From positions 27,783-91,782 of the forward strand of contig CAVUVH010000012.1 in NCBI GenBank assembly GCA_963744735.1: DNA of 64,000 nucleotides, read 5' to 3'. Numbering within the stretch: the stretch's first letter is position 1; each line of letters starts with the position of its first letter. The notes beneath the pieces were generated by a model. The model was not told the origin of the DNA and made no database searches. It was given only the letters and a program-made list of their open reading frames with translations. The position numbers and the translations under genes are program-made. Source of the stretch: RPQJ01 sp963744735 (lineage in GTDB: Bacteria > Pseudomonadota > Gammaproteobacteria > Steroidobacterales > Steroidobacteraceae). Positions 16,273 through 27,081 of this stretch are shown here, in pieces.

Positions 16273-17805
16273 ATGAACGCACTCGGCACTTCCCGCGCCA
16301 GCTCGGGCTACCACATGACCCTCGGGCGCCTGCTCGAAGGATTCGACGTCGCCGCGCCCCACGGCCTGCAGGTCACCGACCTGGTGCAGGACAGTCGCGC
16401 GGCCACCGCCGGCAGCGTCTTCCTCGCCTGCCAGGGCCGCAGCACGCACGGCCTGTCGCACGCGGCCAGCGCGGTCGAGCGCGGCGCCATTGCGGTGCTG
16501 TGGGAGCCGGGCGCCGGCATCGAGCTGCCCGCGCTGCCCGAGCGCGTGGCGGCGATCGCCATGCCGCACCTCGGCCGGCACGTCGGCGCGCTGGCGGACC
16601 GCTTCTTCCGCAGCCCGTCGGCGGACCTGCGGGTCGCCGGCATCACCGGCACCAATGGCAAGACGACCACCGCCTACCTGCTCGCGCAGGCCTCGGATTT
16701 CCTGGGCCGCCGCGGCTGGTACGTCGGCACGCTCGGGCACGGCCACCCCGGCAACGTGCGCGAGGCGGGACTGACGACGCCCGACGCGGTCACCGTGCAG
16801 CGGCGTCTCGCCGAGGCCCGCGACGCCGGCGCCGCGACGCTCGGCCTCGAGGTGTCGTCGCACGCGCTCGACCAGGACCGCGTCGCCGGCGTGAGCTTCG
16901 ACACCGCGGTGTTCACCAACCTGACCCGCGACCACCTCGATTACCACGGCAGCTTCGAGGCCTACGGCGCGGCCAAGGCGCGCCTGTTCCAGGACCCCGA
17001 CCTGCGCTGCGCGGTCATCAACGTGCGCGACCCGTTTGGCCGCGAACTGGTCGAGCGGCTCGGGCGGCCGGTCGAGAAGATCGTGTTCACGACGGCGAAC
17101 GACATCTGGGCCGAGCGCGGCACCGGCTGGATCCGCGTGTCCGAGCTGCGCGCGAGCGCGCAGGGCCTGACGCTCAGCCTCGCGACGAGCTGGGGCGACG
17201 GCATCCTGCGCTCACGGCTGGTCGGCGAGTTCAACGCCGAGAACCTGCTGGCCGTGCTCGGCGTGCTGCTCGGCTGGGACGTGCCGCTGCAGAAGGCGCT
17301 GGCCGCGCTGGCGCTGTGCGTCGCGCCGCCGGGGCGCATGGAGTCGTTCGGCGGCGGCGCGCAGCCGCTGGTGCTGGTCGACTACGCGCACTCGCCGGAC
17401 GCGCTCGGCAAGGTGCTCGACGCGGCACGGGCGCATGCGCGTGGCCGGCTGTTCTGCGTGTTCGGCTGCGGTGGCGACCGCGATCCGGGCAAGCGTCCGC
17501 TGATGGGCGAGATCGCCGAGGCGGCGGCCGACGTCGTGATCGTGACCGACGACAACCCGCGCACCGAGGATTCCGGCGCGATCATCGCGCAGATCCTGGC
17601 CGGCATGCGCGCGCCCGATGCGGCCCAGGTCGTGCCCGATCGCGCGGCGGCGATCCGGCACGCGCTGGCCGAGGCCGAGGCTGGCGACGTGGTGGTCGTC
17701 GCCGGCAAGGGCCACGAGGACTACCAGGTCACGGGCACCGAGACGCGCCCGTTCAGCGACCGCGACACGGTGCAGGCAGCGCTGCGCGAGGTCGCGCCAT
17801 GCTGA
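16273..17805 (+). CDS. murE: UDP-MurNAc-tripeptide ligase MurE (meso-DAP adding)
   Basis: MurE adds the third amino acid to UDP-MurNAc-L-Ala-D-Glu. The 510-residue protein has the ATP site GITGTNGKTTTAYLL, the carbamylated-lysine and metal region, LVDYAHSPDALGKVLDAAR and FGCGGDRDPGKRPLMG. The substrate-specificity motif DNPR is present (VTDDNPRTED), which in known MurE enzymes selects meso-diaminopimelate. It overlaps murF by seven bases. Confidence 0.97.
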   Translation: MNALGTSRASSGYHMTLGRLLEGFDVAAPHGLQVTDLVQDSRAATAGSVFLACQGRSTHGLSHAASAVERGAIAVLWEPGAGIELPALPERVAAIAMPHLGRHVGALADRFFRSPSADLRVAGITGTNGKTTTAYLLAQASDFLGRRGWYVGTLGHGHPGNVREAGLTTPDAVTVQRRLAEARDAGAATLGLEVSSHALDQDRVAGVSFDTAVFTNLTRDHLDYHGSFEAYGAAKARLFQDPDLRCAVINVRDPFGRELVERLGRPVEKIVFTTANDIWAERGTGWIRVSELRASAQGLTLSLATSWGDGILRSRLVGEFNAENLLAVLGVLLGWDVPLQKALAALALCVAPPGRMESFGGGAQPLVLVDYAHSPDALGKVLDAARAHARGRLFCVFGCGGDRDPGKRPLMGEIAEAAADVVIVTDDNPRTEDSGAIIAQILAGMRAPDAAQVVPDRAAAIRHALAEAEAGDVVVVAGKGHEDYQVTGTETRPFSDRDTVQAALREVAPC

Positions 17806-19180
17806 GCCGCGATCTCGCGACGCTGGCCACGACGACCGGTGGCGAACTGCACGGCGCCAATGTCACGTTCGATGCCGTGACCAGCGACTCGCGCTCGCTC
17901 GAGGCGGGTGCATTGTTCGTCGCGCTCCGGGGCGAGCGCTTCGACGCCCACGATTTCGTCGCCGAGGCCGCCCGGCGGGGCGCGGCCGGCGCCCTCGTCA
18001 GCCGCCAGGTCGATGCGCCATTGCCGCAGGTGATGGTGCCCGACACGCTGGCGGGGCTCACGGAGTTCGCGCGCGCCTGGCGCCGCGACTACCCGGGCGT
18101 GGTCGTCGGCATCACCGGCAGCAATGGCAAGACCACGGTCAAGGAGATGACCGGCGCGATCCTCGGCCAGCTCGGTCCCTGCCTCGTCACCCGCGGCAAC
18201 CTCAACAACCACATCGGCGTGCCGCTGACGCTGTGCCGGCTCGACGTCGCGCAGCGCTGCGCCGTGATCGAGATGGGCGCCAACCACCCGCGCGAGATCG
18301 CGCACCTGGCCTCGATCGCGCAGCCCGACGTCGGCGTGGTCATCAACGCGGGCCCGGCGCACCTCGAGGGCTTCGGCGGCATCGACGGCGTGGCCAGGGG
18401 CAAGGGCGAGATGTTCGAGGCGCTCGGTCCTGCGGGCACGGCCGTGATCAACGCCGACGATCGCTTTGCGGCCTACTGGCACGGGCTTGCCCGGCGCGCC
18501 GGCCGGGTCGTCACTTTCGGCGTGCGCGAGCGCGCCGACGTCGCGGCGAGCGCGATCCGCAGCGAGCTCACCGCCGACGGCTTCAGGACCACGTTCGAAC
18601 TCGCCACGCCGGCGGGCAGGCGCACGATCGAGCTGGCGCTGGCCGGCGAGCACAACGTCATGAACGCCCTGGCCGCCACGGCGGCGGCAATGGCGGCGGG
18701 CGCGGGCCTCGACGCCGTGCAGGGCGGCCTGCAGTCGATGCGCGCCGTCTCCGGCCGGCTGGAAATGAAGCCGGCGCTCGGCGGCGCGCGCCTGATCGAC
18801 GACGCCTACAACGCCAACCCGGGCTCGCTGCGGGTGGGCCTGCGCGCGCTGGCGCAAGTGCCGGGCGAACGCTGGTTCGTGCTCGGCGAAATGGCCGAGC
18901 TGGGCGAGGAGGGTCCGCGGCTGCACGCGGAGATGGGCGCGCTCGCGCGTGAGTGCGGCGTGACGCGCCTGCTGGCGCTGGGCACCGGCTCGCTGCCGGC
19001 CGTGGAGGCGTTCGGCGTCGGCGCGACCTGGCACGCGAATGCCGATGAACTGATCGCCGCGCTGCTCGCCGACCTGCGCGCAGGCGTCACGATCTACGTC
19101 AAGGGCTCGCGCGTGAACCGGCTGGAACGCGTTGCCGGCGCCCTGTCAGCGGCGGCGGGCGCCGCGGCGGGAGGCCACTG

Positions 19181-19181
<1 letters not shown>
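17799..19181 (+). CDS. murF: UDP-MurNAc-tripeptide--D-Ala-D-Ala ligase MurF
   Basis: MurF completes the cytoplasmic pentapeptide precursor. The 460-residue Mur ligase has the N-terminal UDP-binding domain (VTSDSRSLEAGALFVALRGERFDAHDF in short segments), the ATP site GITGSNGKTTVKEM, the GNLNNHIGVPL and EMGANHPREIAHL motifs and the C-terminal DDAYNANPGSLRVGL. The ATG at 17799 lies within the murE C-terminus; its last base overlaps the mraY start. Confidence 0.97.
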
Positions 19182-20259
<1,078 letters not shown>

Positions 20260-20263
<4 letters not shown>

Positions 20264-21615
20264 GCGCCACCTCTGCCATGTCCGTACCGCTCGAAGCCGG
20301 CACCCGCGCGCTGGTGCTGGGGCTCGGGCGCACCGGGCTGTCGGTGTCACGGTACCTGCAGCGCAAGGGCCTCGATGTGCGCGTCGCCGATACACGCGCC
20401 ACGCCGCCGGGCAGCGACGCGCTGCGGCAGCAGGCGCCGGCGGCCGAACTGCGCACCGGCGCGTTCGCGTCGTCGTTGCTCGACGGCGTGGCGCAGGTCG
20501 TGATCTCGCCGGGACTGTCGCTGCAGGAGCCGCTGGTGCGCGAGGCGCTCGACCGCGGCCTGCCGGTCGTGGGCGACATCGAGCTGTTCGCGCGCGAGGC
20601 CCCGGCGCCGGTCGTGGCCGTGACCGGCACCAACGGCAAGAGCACGGTGACCACGCTGGTGGCCGAGCTCGCCCAGGCCGGCGGTCGCCGGGCGCTGGCC
20701 GGCGGCAATCTCGGCGAGCCCGCGCTCGACCTGCTCGAGCGGCCGGTGCCGGACGTGTACGTGCTGGAGCTGTCGAGCTTCCAGCTCGAAACCACGCACT
20801 CGCTGCGCACGGCGGCGGCGACCGTGCTGAACGTCACGCCGGACCACATGGACCGCTACGCGACGCTGGCGGAATACGCCGCGGCGAAGGCGCGGATCTT
20901 CGACGGCTGCGAGGTCGCAGTGATCAACGCCGACGACGCGGCCGTGCGCGCCATGCCGCGGGCCGGCCAGCGTGTCGTTTCCTTCAGTCTCGAGGCGCGC
21001 GACGCGGACTACGCCCTGCAGCGCCTGCCCGCTCCGATGATCGTGCGCCGCGGCGAGCCGCTGCTGCCGCTCGCGGCGATGAAGCTGCCGGGCCTGCACA
21101 ACGCCGCCAACGCAATGGCCGCGCTCGCGCTGGCCGAGGCGCTCGACCTGCCGACCGGTGCGGCGCTCGAGGCGCTGTGCGCCTTCGGCGGCCTGCCGCA
21201 CCGCTCGCAGTGGGTCGCCGACGTCGGCGGCGTCCGCTACGTCAACGATTCCAAGGGCACCAACGTCGGTGCCACGCTCGCCGCGGTGCAGGGGATGCCC
21301 GGCCCGCTGGTCGTGATCGCGGGTGGCGACGGCAAGAACCAGGATTTCGCCGCGCTGCGCGCTGCCTTCGCCGGCAAGGTCCGCCACGTCGTGCTGATCG
21401 GCCGCGACGCGCCTGCGCTCGAGCAGGTGCTCGCGGGCGTCTGCGTCACGGAGCGTGCCGTCGACATGGGCGCCGCCGTGCATGCGGCGCAGCTGGCTGC
21501 CCGCCCGGGCGACACGGTGCTGCTGTCGCCTGCCTGCGCCAGCCTCGACATGTACCGCGACTACACCCACCGCGGCGACGAGTTTGCGCAGGCCGTCAGG
21601 AGTCTCGCCGCATGA
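20260..21615 (+). CDS. murD: UDP-MurNAc-L-alanine--D-glutamate ligase MurD
   Basis: MurD adds D-glutamate to UDP-MurNAc-L-Ala. The 451-residue protein has the N-terminal Rossmann domain (ALVLGLGRTGLSVSRYLQRKG), the P-loop VTGTNGKSTVTTL, the NLGEPALDLL and LELSSFQLE motifs, and the C-terminal YVNDSKGTNVGATLAA and LSPACASLDMYRDYTHRG. The ATG at 20260 overlaps the mraY stop, and its stop overlaps ftsW. Confidence 0.97.
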
Positions 21616-22808
21616 GCGCGCCCGCTTCCACCGTCGGCAGCTACGCGCGTTCGAGCGGCCAGCCCCGGCGGCTGGTGCTGGATCCCTGGGTGATCGGCCT
21701 CGTCGCCGCGCTGCTGCTGATCGGCCTGGTGATGGTGGCCTCGGCCTCGATCGGCATTGCCGAGAAGGAGACCGGCGATGCGCTCCACTACTTCATGCGG
21801 CAGCTGAGGTTCGTGGTACTCGGCCTGGTGGCCGCGGGCATCGCCCTCGCGATCCCCACGCGGTTCTGGGACGAGTACTCGGTGTACCTGATGGGCGGCG
21901 CATTCCTGCTGCTGCTCCTCGTGCTGATCCCGGGCCTCGGCTACGAGGTCAACGGCTCGCGCCGCTGGTTCCGGCTCGGCTTCATGAATTTCCAGGTGTC
22001 GGAAGCCACGCGCGTCATGCTGCTCATGTACGTCGCCAGCTACGCCGTGCGGCGCGCCGACGAATTGCGCAGGGATTTCAAGGGCTTCATGGTGCCGGTC
22101 GGCGTGCTCGCCGGTGCCGCCGTGCTGCTGCTGCTGGAGCCGGACTTCGGCGCGGCCACGGTGCTGCTGGCGACCGGCCTCGCCGTGCTGTTCCTGGCCG
22201 GCGCGCGGGTCCTGCACCTGCTGGTGCCGGTGGTCTTCGGCTCGCTCGCGCTCGCCATCCTGGCGGTCGTGTCGCCTTACCGCCTGCGCCGCCTCACCGG
22301 CTTTCTCGATCCCTGGGGCGATCCGTTCAACAGCGGCTTCCAGCTGGTGCAGTCGCTGATCGCGATCGGCCGTGGCGAATGGTTCGGCGTCGGCCTCGGT
22401 GCCAGCGTGCAGAAGCTGTTCTACCTGCCCGAGGCGCACACGGACTTCGTCTTCGCCGTACTCGCCGAGGAGTTCGGCTTCGCCGGCGTGCTCGTGGTGG
22501 TGACGCTGTTCGCGCTGCTGGTCGCGCGCGCGCTCATCATCTCGCGCGAAGCGGCACGGGCCGGGCAGGCGTTCCAGTCCTACGTCGCCGCGGCGATCGG
22601 CATCTGGCTCGGGCTGCAGGCGTTCGTGAACATCGGCGTCAACATGGGCCTGCTGCCGACCAAGGGGCTCACGCTGCCGCTGCTGTCGTACGGCGGCAGC
22701 AGCATGCTGGTCACGCTCGGCTGGCTGGGCGTGCTGCTGCGCATCCACCACGAGACGCATTCATCCGGTCGCGCGGGCGCCGCGCCGCGCGAGGTGCGCC
22801 GCCGATGA
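21612..22808 (+). CDS. ftsW: SEDS-family peptidoglycan glycosyltransferase FtsW
   Basis: FtsW polymerises septal glycan strands together with FtsI. The 398-residue protein has about ten membrane helices. SEDS signatures are present: VNGSRRWFRLGFMNFQVSE, LEPDFGAATVLL, GFQLVQSLIAIGRGEWFGVGLG, LPEAHTDFVFAVLAEE and the C-terminal GLTLPLLSYGGSSML. The catalytic aspartate region LEPDFG is intact. It overlaps murG by four bases. Confidence 0.97.
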   Translation: MSAPASTVGSYARSSGQPRRLVLDPWVIGLVAALLLIGLVMVASASIGIAEKETGDALHYFMRQLRFVVLGLVAAGIALAIPTRFWDEYSVYLMGGAFLLLLLVLIPGLGYEVNGSRRWFRLGFMNFQVSEATRVMLLMYVASYAVRRADELRRDFKGFMVPVGVLAGAAVLLLLEPDFGAATVLLATGLAVLFLAGARVLHLLVPVVFGSLALAILAVVSPYRLRRLTGFLDPWGDPFNSGFQLVQSLIAIGRGEWFGVGLGASVQKLFYLPEAHTDFVFAVLAEEFGFAGVLVVVTLFALLVARALIISREAARAGQAFQSYVAAAIGIWLGLQAFVNIGVNMGLLPTKGLTLPLLSYGGSSMLVTLGWLGVLLRIHHETHSSGRAGAAPREVRRR

Positions 22809-23897
22809 CGGGCAAGGTCGCAATGGTCATGGCGGGCGGCACCGGCGGGCACGTCTTCCCGGCGCTGGCGACGGCTCGCGTGCTGCAGCGGCGCGGCTTC
22901 GAGATCGTCTGGCTCGGCACGCGGGCCGGGATCGAGGCGCGGCTGGTGCCGGCCGCGGGCATTGCGGTGGAGTGGCTCAGCATCAGCGGGCTGCGGGGCA
23001 AGGGCGCCGCGGCGCTGCTGGCCGCGCCGTTCCGGCTCGTCAAGGCGGTGAGCCAGGCCATGACGGCGATCCGCAAGCATCAACCGAGCGTCGTGCTCGG
23101 CGCCGGCGGCTTCGCCTCCGGGCCGGGCGGGATCGCCGCATGGCTGCTGCGACGTCCGCTCGTGGTGCACGAGCAGAACGCGGTGGCAGGCCTCACCAAT
23201 CGCGTGCTGGCGCGCTTCGCGCAGCGCGTGCTCGAAGGCTTTCCTGCGAGCTTCGGGCGTGGCATCCAGGCCGAGCGTGTCGGCAACCCGGTGCGCCCCG
23301 AGATCGTCGCGATCGCGCCGCCCGAGCGTCGCTACGCCGAGCCGCGAGGGGCGCCTGCGTCTGCTGGTGTTCGGCGGCAGCCAGGGCGCGGCGCGACTCA
23401 ATGCCGTGCTGCCCGCGGCCATCGGCGAACTGCCGGCGGACCTGCGGCCCGAAGTGCTGCACCAGACCGGCCGGCACAACTTCGAGGAGACCGTGCAGGC
23501 CTATCGCGCGCGCGGCATCGACGCGGACGTGCGGCCGTTCATCGACGACATGGCGAGCGCCTACGGCTGGGCTGACCTGGCCGTGTGCCGCTCCGGCGCG
23601 CTGACGGTCGCGGAACTGGCCGCGGCGGGCGTGCCGGCGATCCTGGTGCCGTTCCCGGCCGCCGTCGACGATCACCAGACGCGCAATGCGCAGTTTGCCG
23701 TGCGCGCCGGCGCCGCGCAGATCATGGGCGAGTCTGCGCTGACGCCGATTTCACTCGCGGCGCTGCTGCGGGCGTTGCTGCAGGGCGGCCGGCCGCAGCT
23801 GCTGCGCATGGCCGTGGCGGCGCGGGCCAGCGCCATCGTCGATGCCGACGAGCGCCTGGCGGACGCGTGCGTGCAGGCCGCGGGGGAGACCGCATGA
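22805..23897 (+). CDS. murG: Lipid II synthase MurG (frameshifted in this sequence)
   Basis: MurG adds GlcNAc to lipid I. The N-terminal Rossmann domain (MVMAGGTGGHVFPALA, WLGTRAGIEARLVP, GAGGFASGPGGIAAWL, VHEQNAVAGLTNRVL) is in one frame to about 23335. The C-terminal domain resumes one base out as REGRLRLLVFGGSQGAARLN and continues through FIDDMASAYGWADLAVCRSGALTVAEL. Removing one base in the GCCGAGCCGC stretch restores a normal protein of about 363 residues. An essential gene in an otherwise intact operon argues for a sequence error. Confidence 0.94.
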
Positions 23898-25321
23898 AAG
23901 ACCGCATGCGCCGGATACACACGATCCACTTCGTCGGCATCGGCGGCAGCGGCATGTGCGGCATCGCCGAGGTGCTGCTCAACCTGGGCTACTCGGTGCA
24001 GGGTTCCGACCTCAAGCACGGCGAGTCGACCGAGCGCCTGCAGCGGCTGGGCGCGCGGGTACTGATCGGGCACCAGGCGGAGAACGTCGCCGGCGCCGAC
24101 GTCGTCGTCGTCTCCAGCGCCATCAATGCCGCGAACCCGGAAGTGGCGCGCGCGCTGGCCGAGCGCATCCCGGTGGTGAAGCGCGCCGAGATGCTCGGCG
24201 AACTGATGCGCTTCCGCTATTCGATCGCCGTGGCGGGCACGCACGGCAAGACCACCACCACCAGCCTGATGGCGAGCGTGCTGGCCGAGGGCGGCACGGA
24301 CCCGACCTTCGTCATCGGCGGCCGCCTGAAGAGTGCCGCGAGCAACGCGCGCCTGGGCGCCGGCGAATTCCTGGTGGCGGAGGCGGACGAGAGCGACGCG
24401 TCGTTCACGCACCTGCAGCCGATGATCGCGATCGTCACCAACGTCGATGCCGATCACCTGGCGACGCACGGCGGCGACTTCGAGAAGCTGAAGCTCAGCT
24501 TCGTCGAGTTCCTGCACAACCTGCCGTTCTACGGCCTCGCGGTGCTCTGCCATGACGACGGGCACGCGCGCAGCCTGATCCCGCACATCGCGCGGCCCTA
24601 CCTGACCTACGGCTTCGACCCGGGCGCCGACGTGCGCGCGGTCGAGGTCGAGCGGCTCGCGGGCAAGTCGAAGTTCACCGTGCTGCGCCCCGGCGGCGCG
24701 CCGCCGCTGCCGGTCACGCTCAACCTGCCCGGCCGGCACAACGTGCTGAATGCGCTGGCGGTGATCACGGTCGCCACCGAGCTCGAGATCGCGGATGCGG
24801 CGATCCAGCGCGCGCTGGCCGGCTTCCAGGGCATCGAGCGTCGCCTGCAGTGGATCGCGGACGTCGACACCGGTGCCGGCAAGGTCACGATCGTCGACGA
24901 CTACGGCCATCACCCGACCGAGATCGCCGCGACCGTCGAGGCGGCGCGCCAGGGCTGGCCCGACCGGCGCGTCGTGCTGGTGTTCCAGCCGCATCGCTAC
25001 ACGCGCACGCGCGACCTGCTCGACGAATTCGCGCAGGTGCTGGCCGATGCCGACGCGCTGCTGGTGGCCGAGGTCTACGCGGCCGGGGAGACGCCGATCC
25101 CCGGTGCGGACGGCAAGGCGCTCTGCCGTGCCATCCGCACGCGCGGCAAGGTCGAGCCCGTGCTGCTGAAGTCGCTCGATGAACTGCCGGACGCGCTCGC
25201 CGGCGTGATCCGCGACGGCGACGTCGTGCTCACGATGGGTGCCGGCCACATCGGCGCCGTGGCGAACGACCTGCCGCGGGCGCTGCCGGCGGCCGTCGCT
25301 GCCAGGGGGGCGCGCACATGA
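23894..25321 (+). CDS. murC: UDP-N-acetylmuramate--L-alanine ligase MurC
   Basis: MurC adds the first amino acid, L-alanine, to UDP-MurNAc. The 475-residue protein has the N-terminal nucleotide-binding motif HFVGIGGSGMCGIAEVL, the ATP site VAGTHGKTTTTSLM, EADESDASF, the NVDADHL motif and the C-terminal IVDDYGHHPTEIAATV and FQPHRYTRTRDLL. No murB follows; ddlB is next with a four-base overlap. Confidence 0.97.
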   Translation: MKDRMRRIHTIHFVGIGGSGMCGIAEVLLNLGYSVQGSDLKHGESTERLQRLGARVLIGHQAENVAGADVVVVSSAINAANPEVARALAERIPVVKRAEMLGELMRFRYSIAVAGTHGKTTTTSLMASVLAEGGTDPTFVIGGRLKSAASNARLGAGEFLVAEADESDASFTHLQPMIAIVTNVDADHLATHGGDFEKLKLSFVEFLHNLPFYGLAVLCHDDGHARSLIPHIARPYLTYGFDPGADVRAVEVERLAGKSKFTVLRPGGAPPLPVTLNLPGRHNVLNALAVITVATELEIADAAIQRALAGFQGIERRLQWIADVDTGAGKVTIVDDYGHHPTEIAATVEAARQGWPDRRVVLVFQPHRYTRTRDLLDEFAQVLADADALLVAEVYAAGETPIPGADGKALCRAIRTRGKVEPVLLKSLDELPDALAGVIRDGDVVLTMGAGHIGAVANDLPRALPAAVAARGART

Positions 25322-26287
25322 GCTCCCCGCTGCGAGTGCAGGATCCGGCACTGTTCGGCCGCGTTGCGGTGCTGCTCGGTGGCACGTCGTCCGAGCGCGA
25401 GGTATCGCTCGACTCCGGTCGCAACGTGCTCGAGGCGCTGCGCCGGCGCGGCGTCGATGCCATCGCCGTGGACGGCATCCCGGCCCTGGTCGCGGCACTG
25501 ACGGCCCCGGCGGGCCGGCAGTTCGACCGCGTCTTCAACATCCTGCACGGCAACCGCGGCGGCGGCGAGGACGGCGTGCTGCAGGGGCTGCTCGATGCGC
25601 TCGGCGTGCCCTACACGGGCTCGGGCGTGCTCGGCTCGGCGCTGTCGATGGACAAGATCCGCACCAAGCAGGTGTGGCTGTCGCTCGGCCTGCCGACCCC
25701 GGCCTACGTCAGCCTGCAGCGGGGCGAGGACGTCGTCGCCGCGGCGCACAAGCTGGGCCTGCCGGTGATCGTGAAGCCCGCCTGCGAGGGCTCGAGCGTC
25801 GGCATCACCCGCTGCTTCAAGGACGCCGACCTCGAGGCGGCCGTCGCACTGGCCGCCCGCTACGAAGGACCGCTGCTGGTCGAGCAGCTGATCCAGGGCG
25901 AGGAATACACCGTCGGCGTGCTCGGCGCCGAGGCGCTGCCGTCGATCCGCATCGTCCCTGCCGGCGAGTACTACGACTATCACGCGAAGTACGTGGCCGA
26001 GGACACGCAGTACCTGTGTCCCGGGCCTGACGGGCGCGGCGGAGCAGGAACTGGCGAGCCTCGCGCTCGCGGCCTTCTTCGCGGTCGATTGCAGCGGCTG
26101 GGGTCGCGTCGACTTCATGCGCGATCGCGCCGGCAAGCCCTGGCTGCTGGAAGTGAACACGGCGCCCGGCATGACCAGTCATTCGCTGGTGCCGAAGGCC
26201 GCGCGCCAGCGCGGCATCGAGTTCGACGAACTCGTCTGGCGTGTGCTCGAGACGAGCCTGCGCGGACCCACGGGAGCTGGCGCATGA
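25318..26287 (+). CDS. ddlB: D-alanine--D-alanine ligase (frameshifted in this sequence)
   Basis: Ddl joins two D-alanines for the pentapeptide terminus. The N-terminal and central ATP-grasp regions (VAVLLGGTSSEREVSLDSG, GEDGVLQGLLDALGVPYTGSG, PVIVKPACEGSSVGITR, LLVEQLIQGEEYTVGVLG) are intact. Near 26025 the frame shifts: after QYLCPG the true continuation is LTGAAEQELASLALAAFF, ending in LLEVNTAPGMTSHSLVPKAA with the metal-binding EVNTxPG. One extra G in a CCCGGG run explains it. As sequenced, the upstream frame runs straight into ftsQ without a stop. Confidence 0.94.
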
Positions 26288-27081
26288 TCTGGCCGCTCTT
26301 CCGCAAGCCGCGCAAGCAGGCGACGCGCGCCGAACCCCGCTGGTGGGAGCAGCTCGACTGGAATGCGATCGGCACCTCCGCCGCGGTGGTGGCCGGAGGC
26401 ATCGTGGTCGCGCTGCTGCTGATCTTCGCGCTGGACCGTCCGGTGCGGCGCGTGCTGCTGGAGGGCGACTTCCAGCGTGTCTCGCCGCCCGAGATCGAAA
26501 GCGCCGTGGCGAAGGTGGCCCAGGGCGGGCTCGCCTCGATCGACCTCGGCCGGATCCGCGACCGCGTCGAGTCGATCGACTGGGTCGACAACGCGGTGGT
26601 CACGCGGGTGTGGCCCGACGCGATCCGCGTCGTCGTCAACGAACAGGTGGCGGCCGCCCGCTGGAACGACACGGGCCTGCTCAACTCGCGCGGCGAGCTG
26701 TTCCTGCGCAATGCGCGCTACGTGCCGCCCGAACTGCCCCTGCTCGAGGGCCCGGAAGGCTCCGAGGATCAGGTCGCGCAGCTCTACATCGATGCCCAGG
26801 GGCGACTGCTGGAATCGGGCCTGCGGCTCACCGGCGTGCGCCTCGACGAGCGCGGCGCCTGGGAACTCGAGCTGGCCGATGGCCTGCACGTGCGGCTGGG
26901 CCGGCAGGACGTCAAGGGCCGCCTCGAACGCTTCATTCGACTCGCGAGCCCGATGGTGGCGAAGCGGGTCGCCGAAATCAGCTACGTGGACATGCGCTAC
27001 ACGAACGGCTTCAGCGTGGGCTGGAACGCTCGTTCAGCACTGGCCGTCGCAGCCCAGGAGGACGCGACACCCGATGCCTAG
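26284..27081 (+). CDS. ftsQ: Cell division protein FtsQ
   Basis: FtsQ is a bitopic divisome protein (265 aa) that bridges early and late proteins. A basic cytoplasmic start (FRKPRKQATRAEPRWWEQ) is followed by one membrane helix (about residues 36-56), a POTRA domain (VRRVLLEGDFQRVSPPEIE, GGLASIDLGRIRDRVESIDWV) and the FtsQ beta domain (RVWPDAIRVVVNEQVAAARW). The ATG at 26284 overlaps the ddlB stop; the end overlaps ftsA by eight bases. Confidence 0.95.
   Translation: MIWPLFRKPRKQATRAEPRWWEQLDWNAIGTSAAVVAGGIVVALLLIFALDRPVRRVLLEGDFQRVSPPEIESAVAKVAQGGLASIDLGRIRDRVESIDWVDNAVVTRVWPDAIRVVVNEQVAAARWNDTGLLNSRGELFLRNARYVPPELPLLEGPEGSEDQVAQLYIDAQGRLLESGLRLTGVRLDERGAWELELADGLHVRLGRQDVKGRLERFIRLASPMVAKRVAEISYVDMRYTNGFSVGWNARSALAVAAQEDATPDA

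Noticed and set aside
22805..23897. Programmed ribosomal frameshifting in murG and other split genes
   Set aside because: No slippery heptamer with downstream structure was seen at the break points, and the breaks occur in many unrelated genes with the pattern of random insertions.
25318..27081. A Ddl-FtsQ fusion protein
   Set aside because: The apparent fusion results from one extra base in a CCCGGG run. The correct frame restores the Ddl C-terminus with EVNTAPGM and a stop overlapping the ftsQ start.
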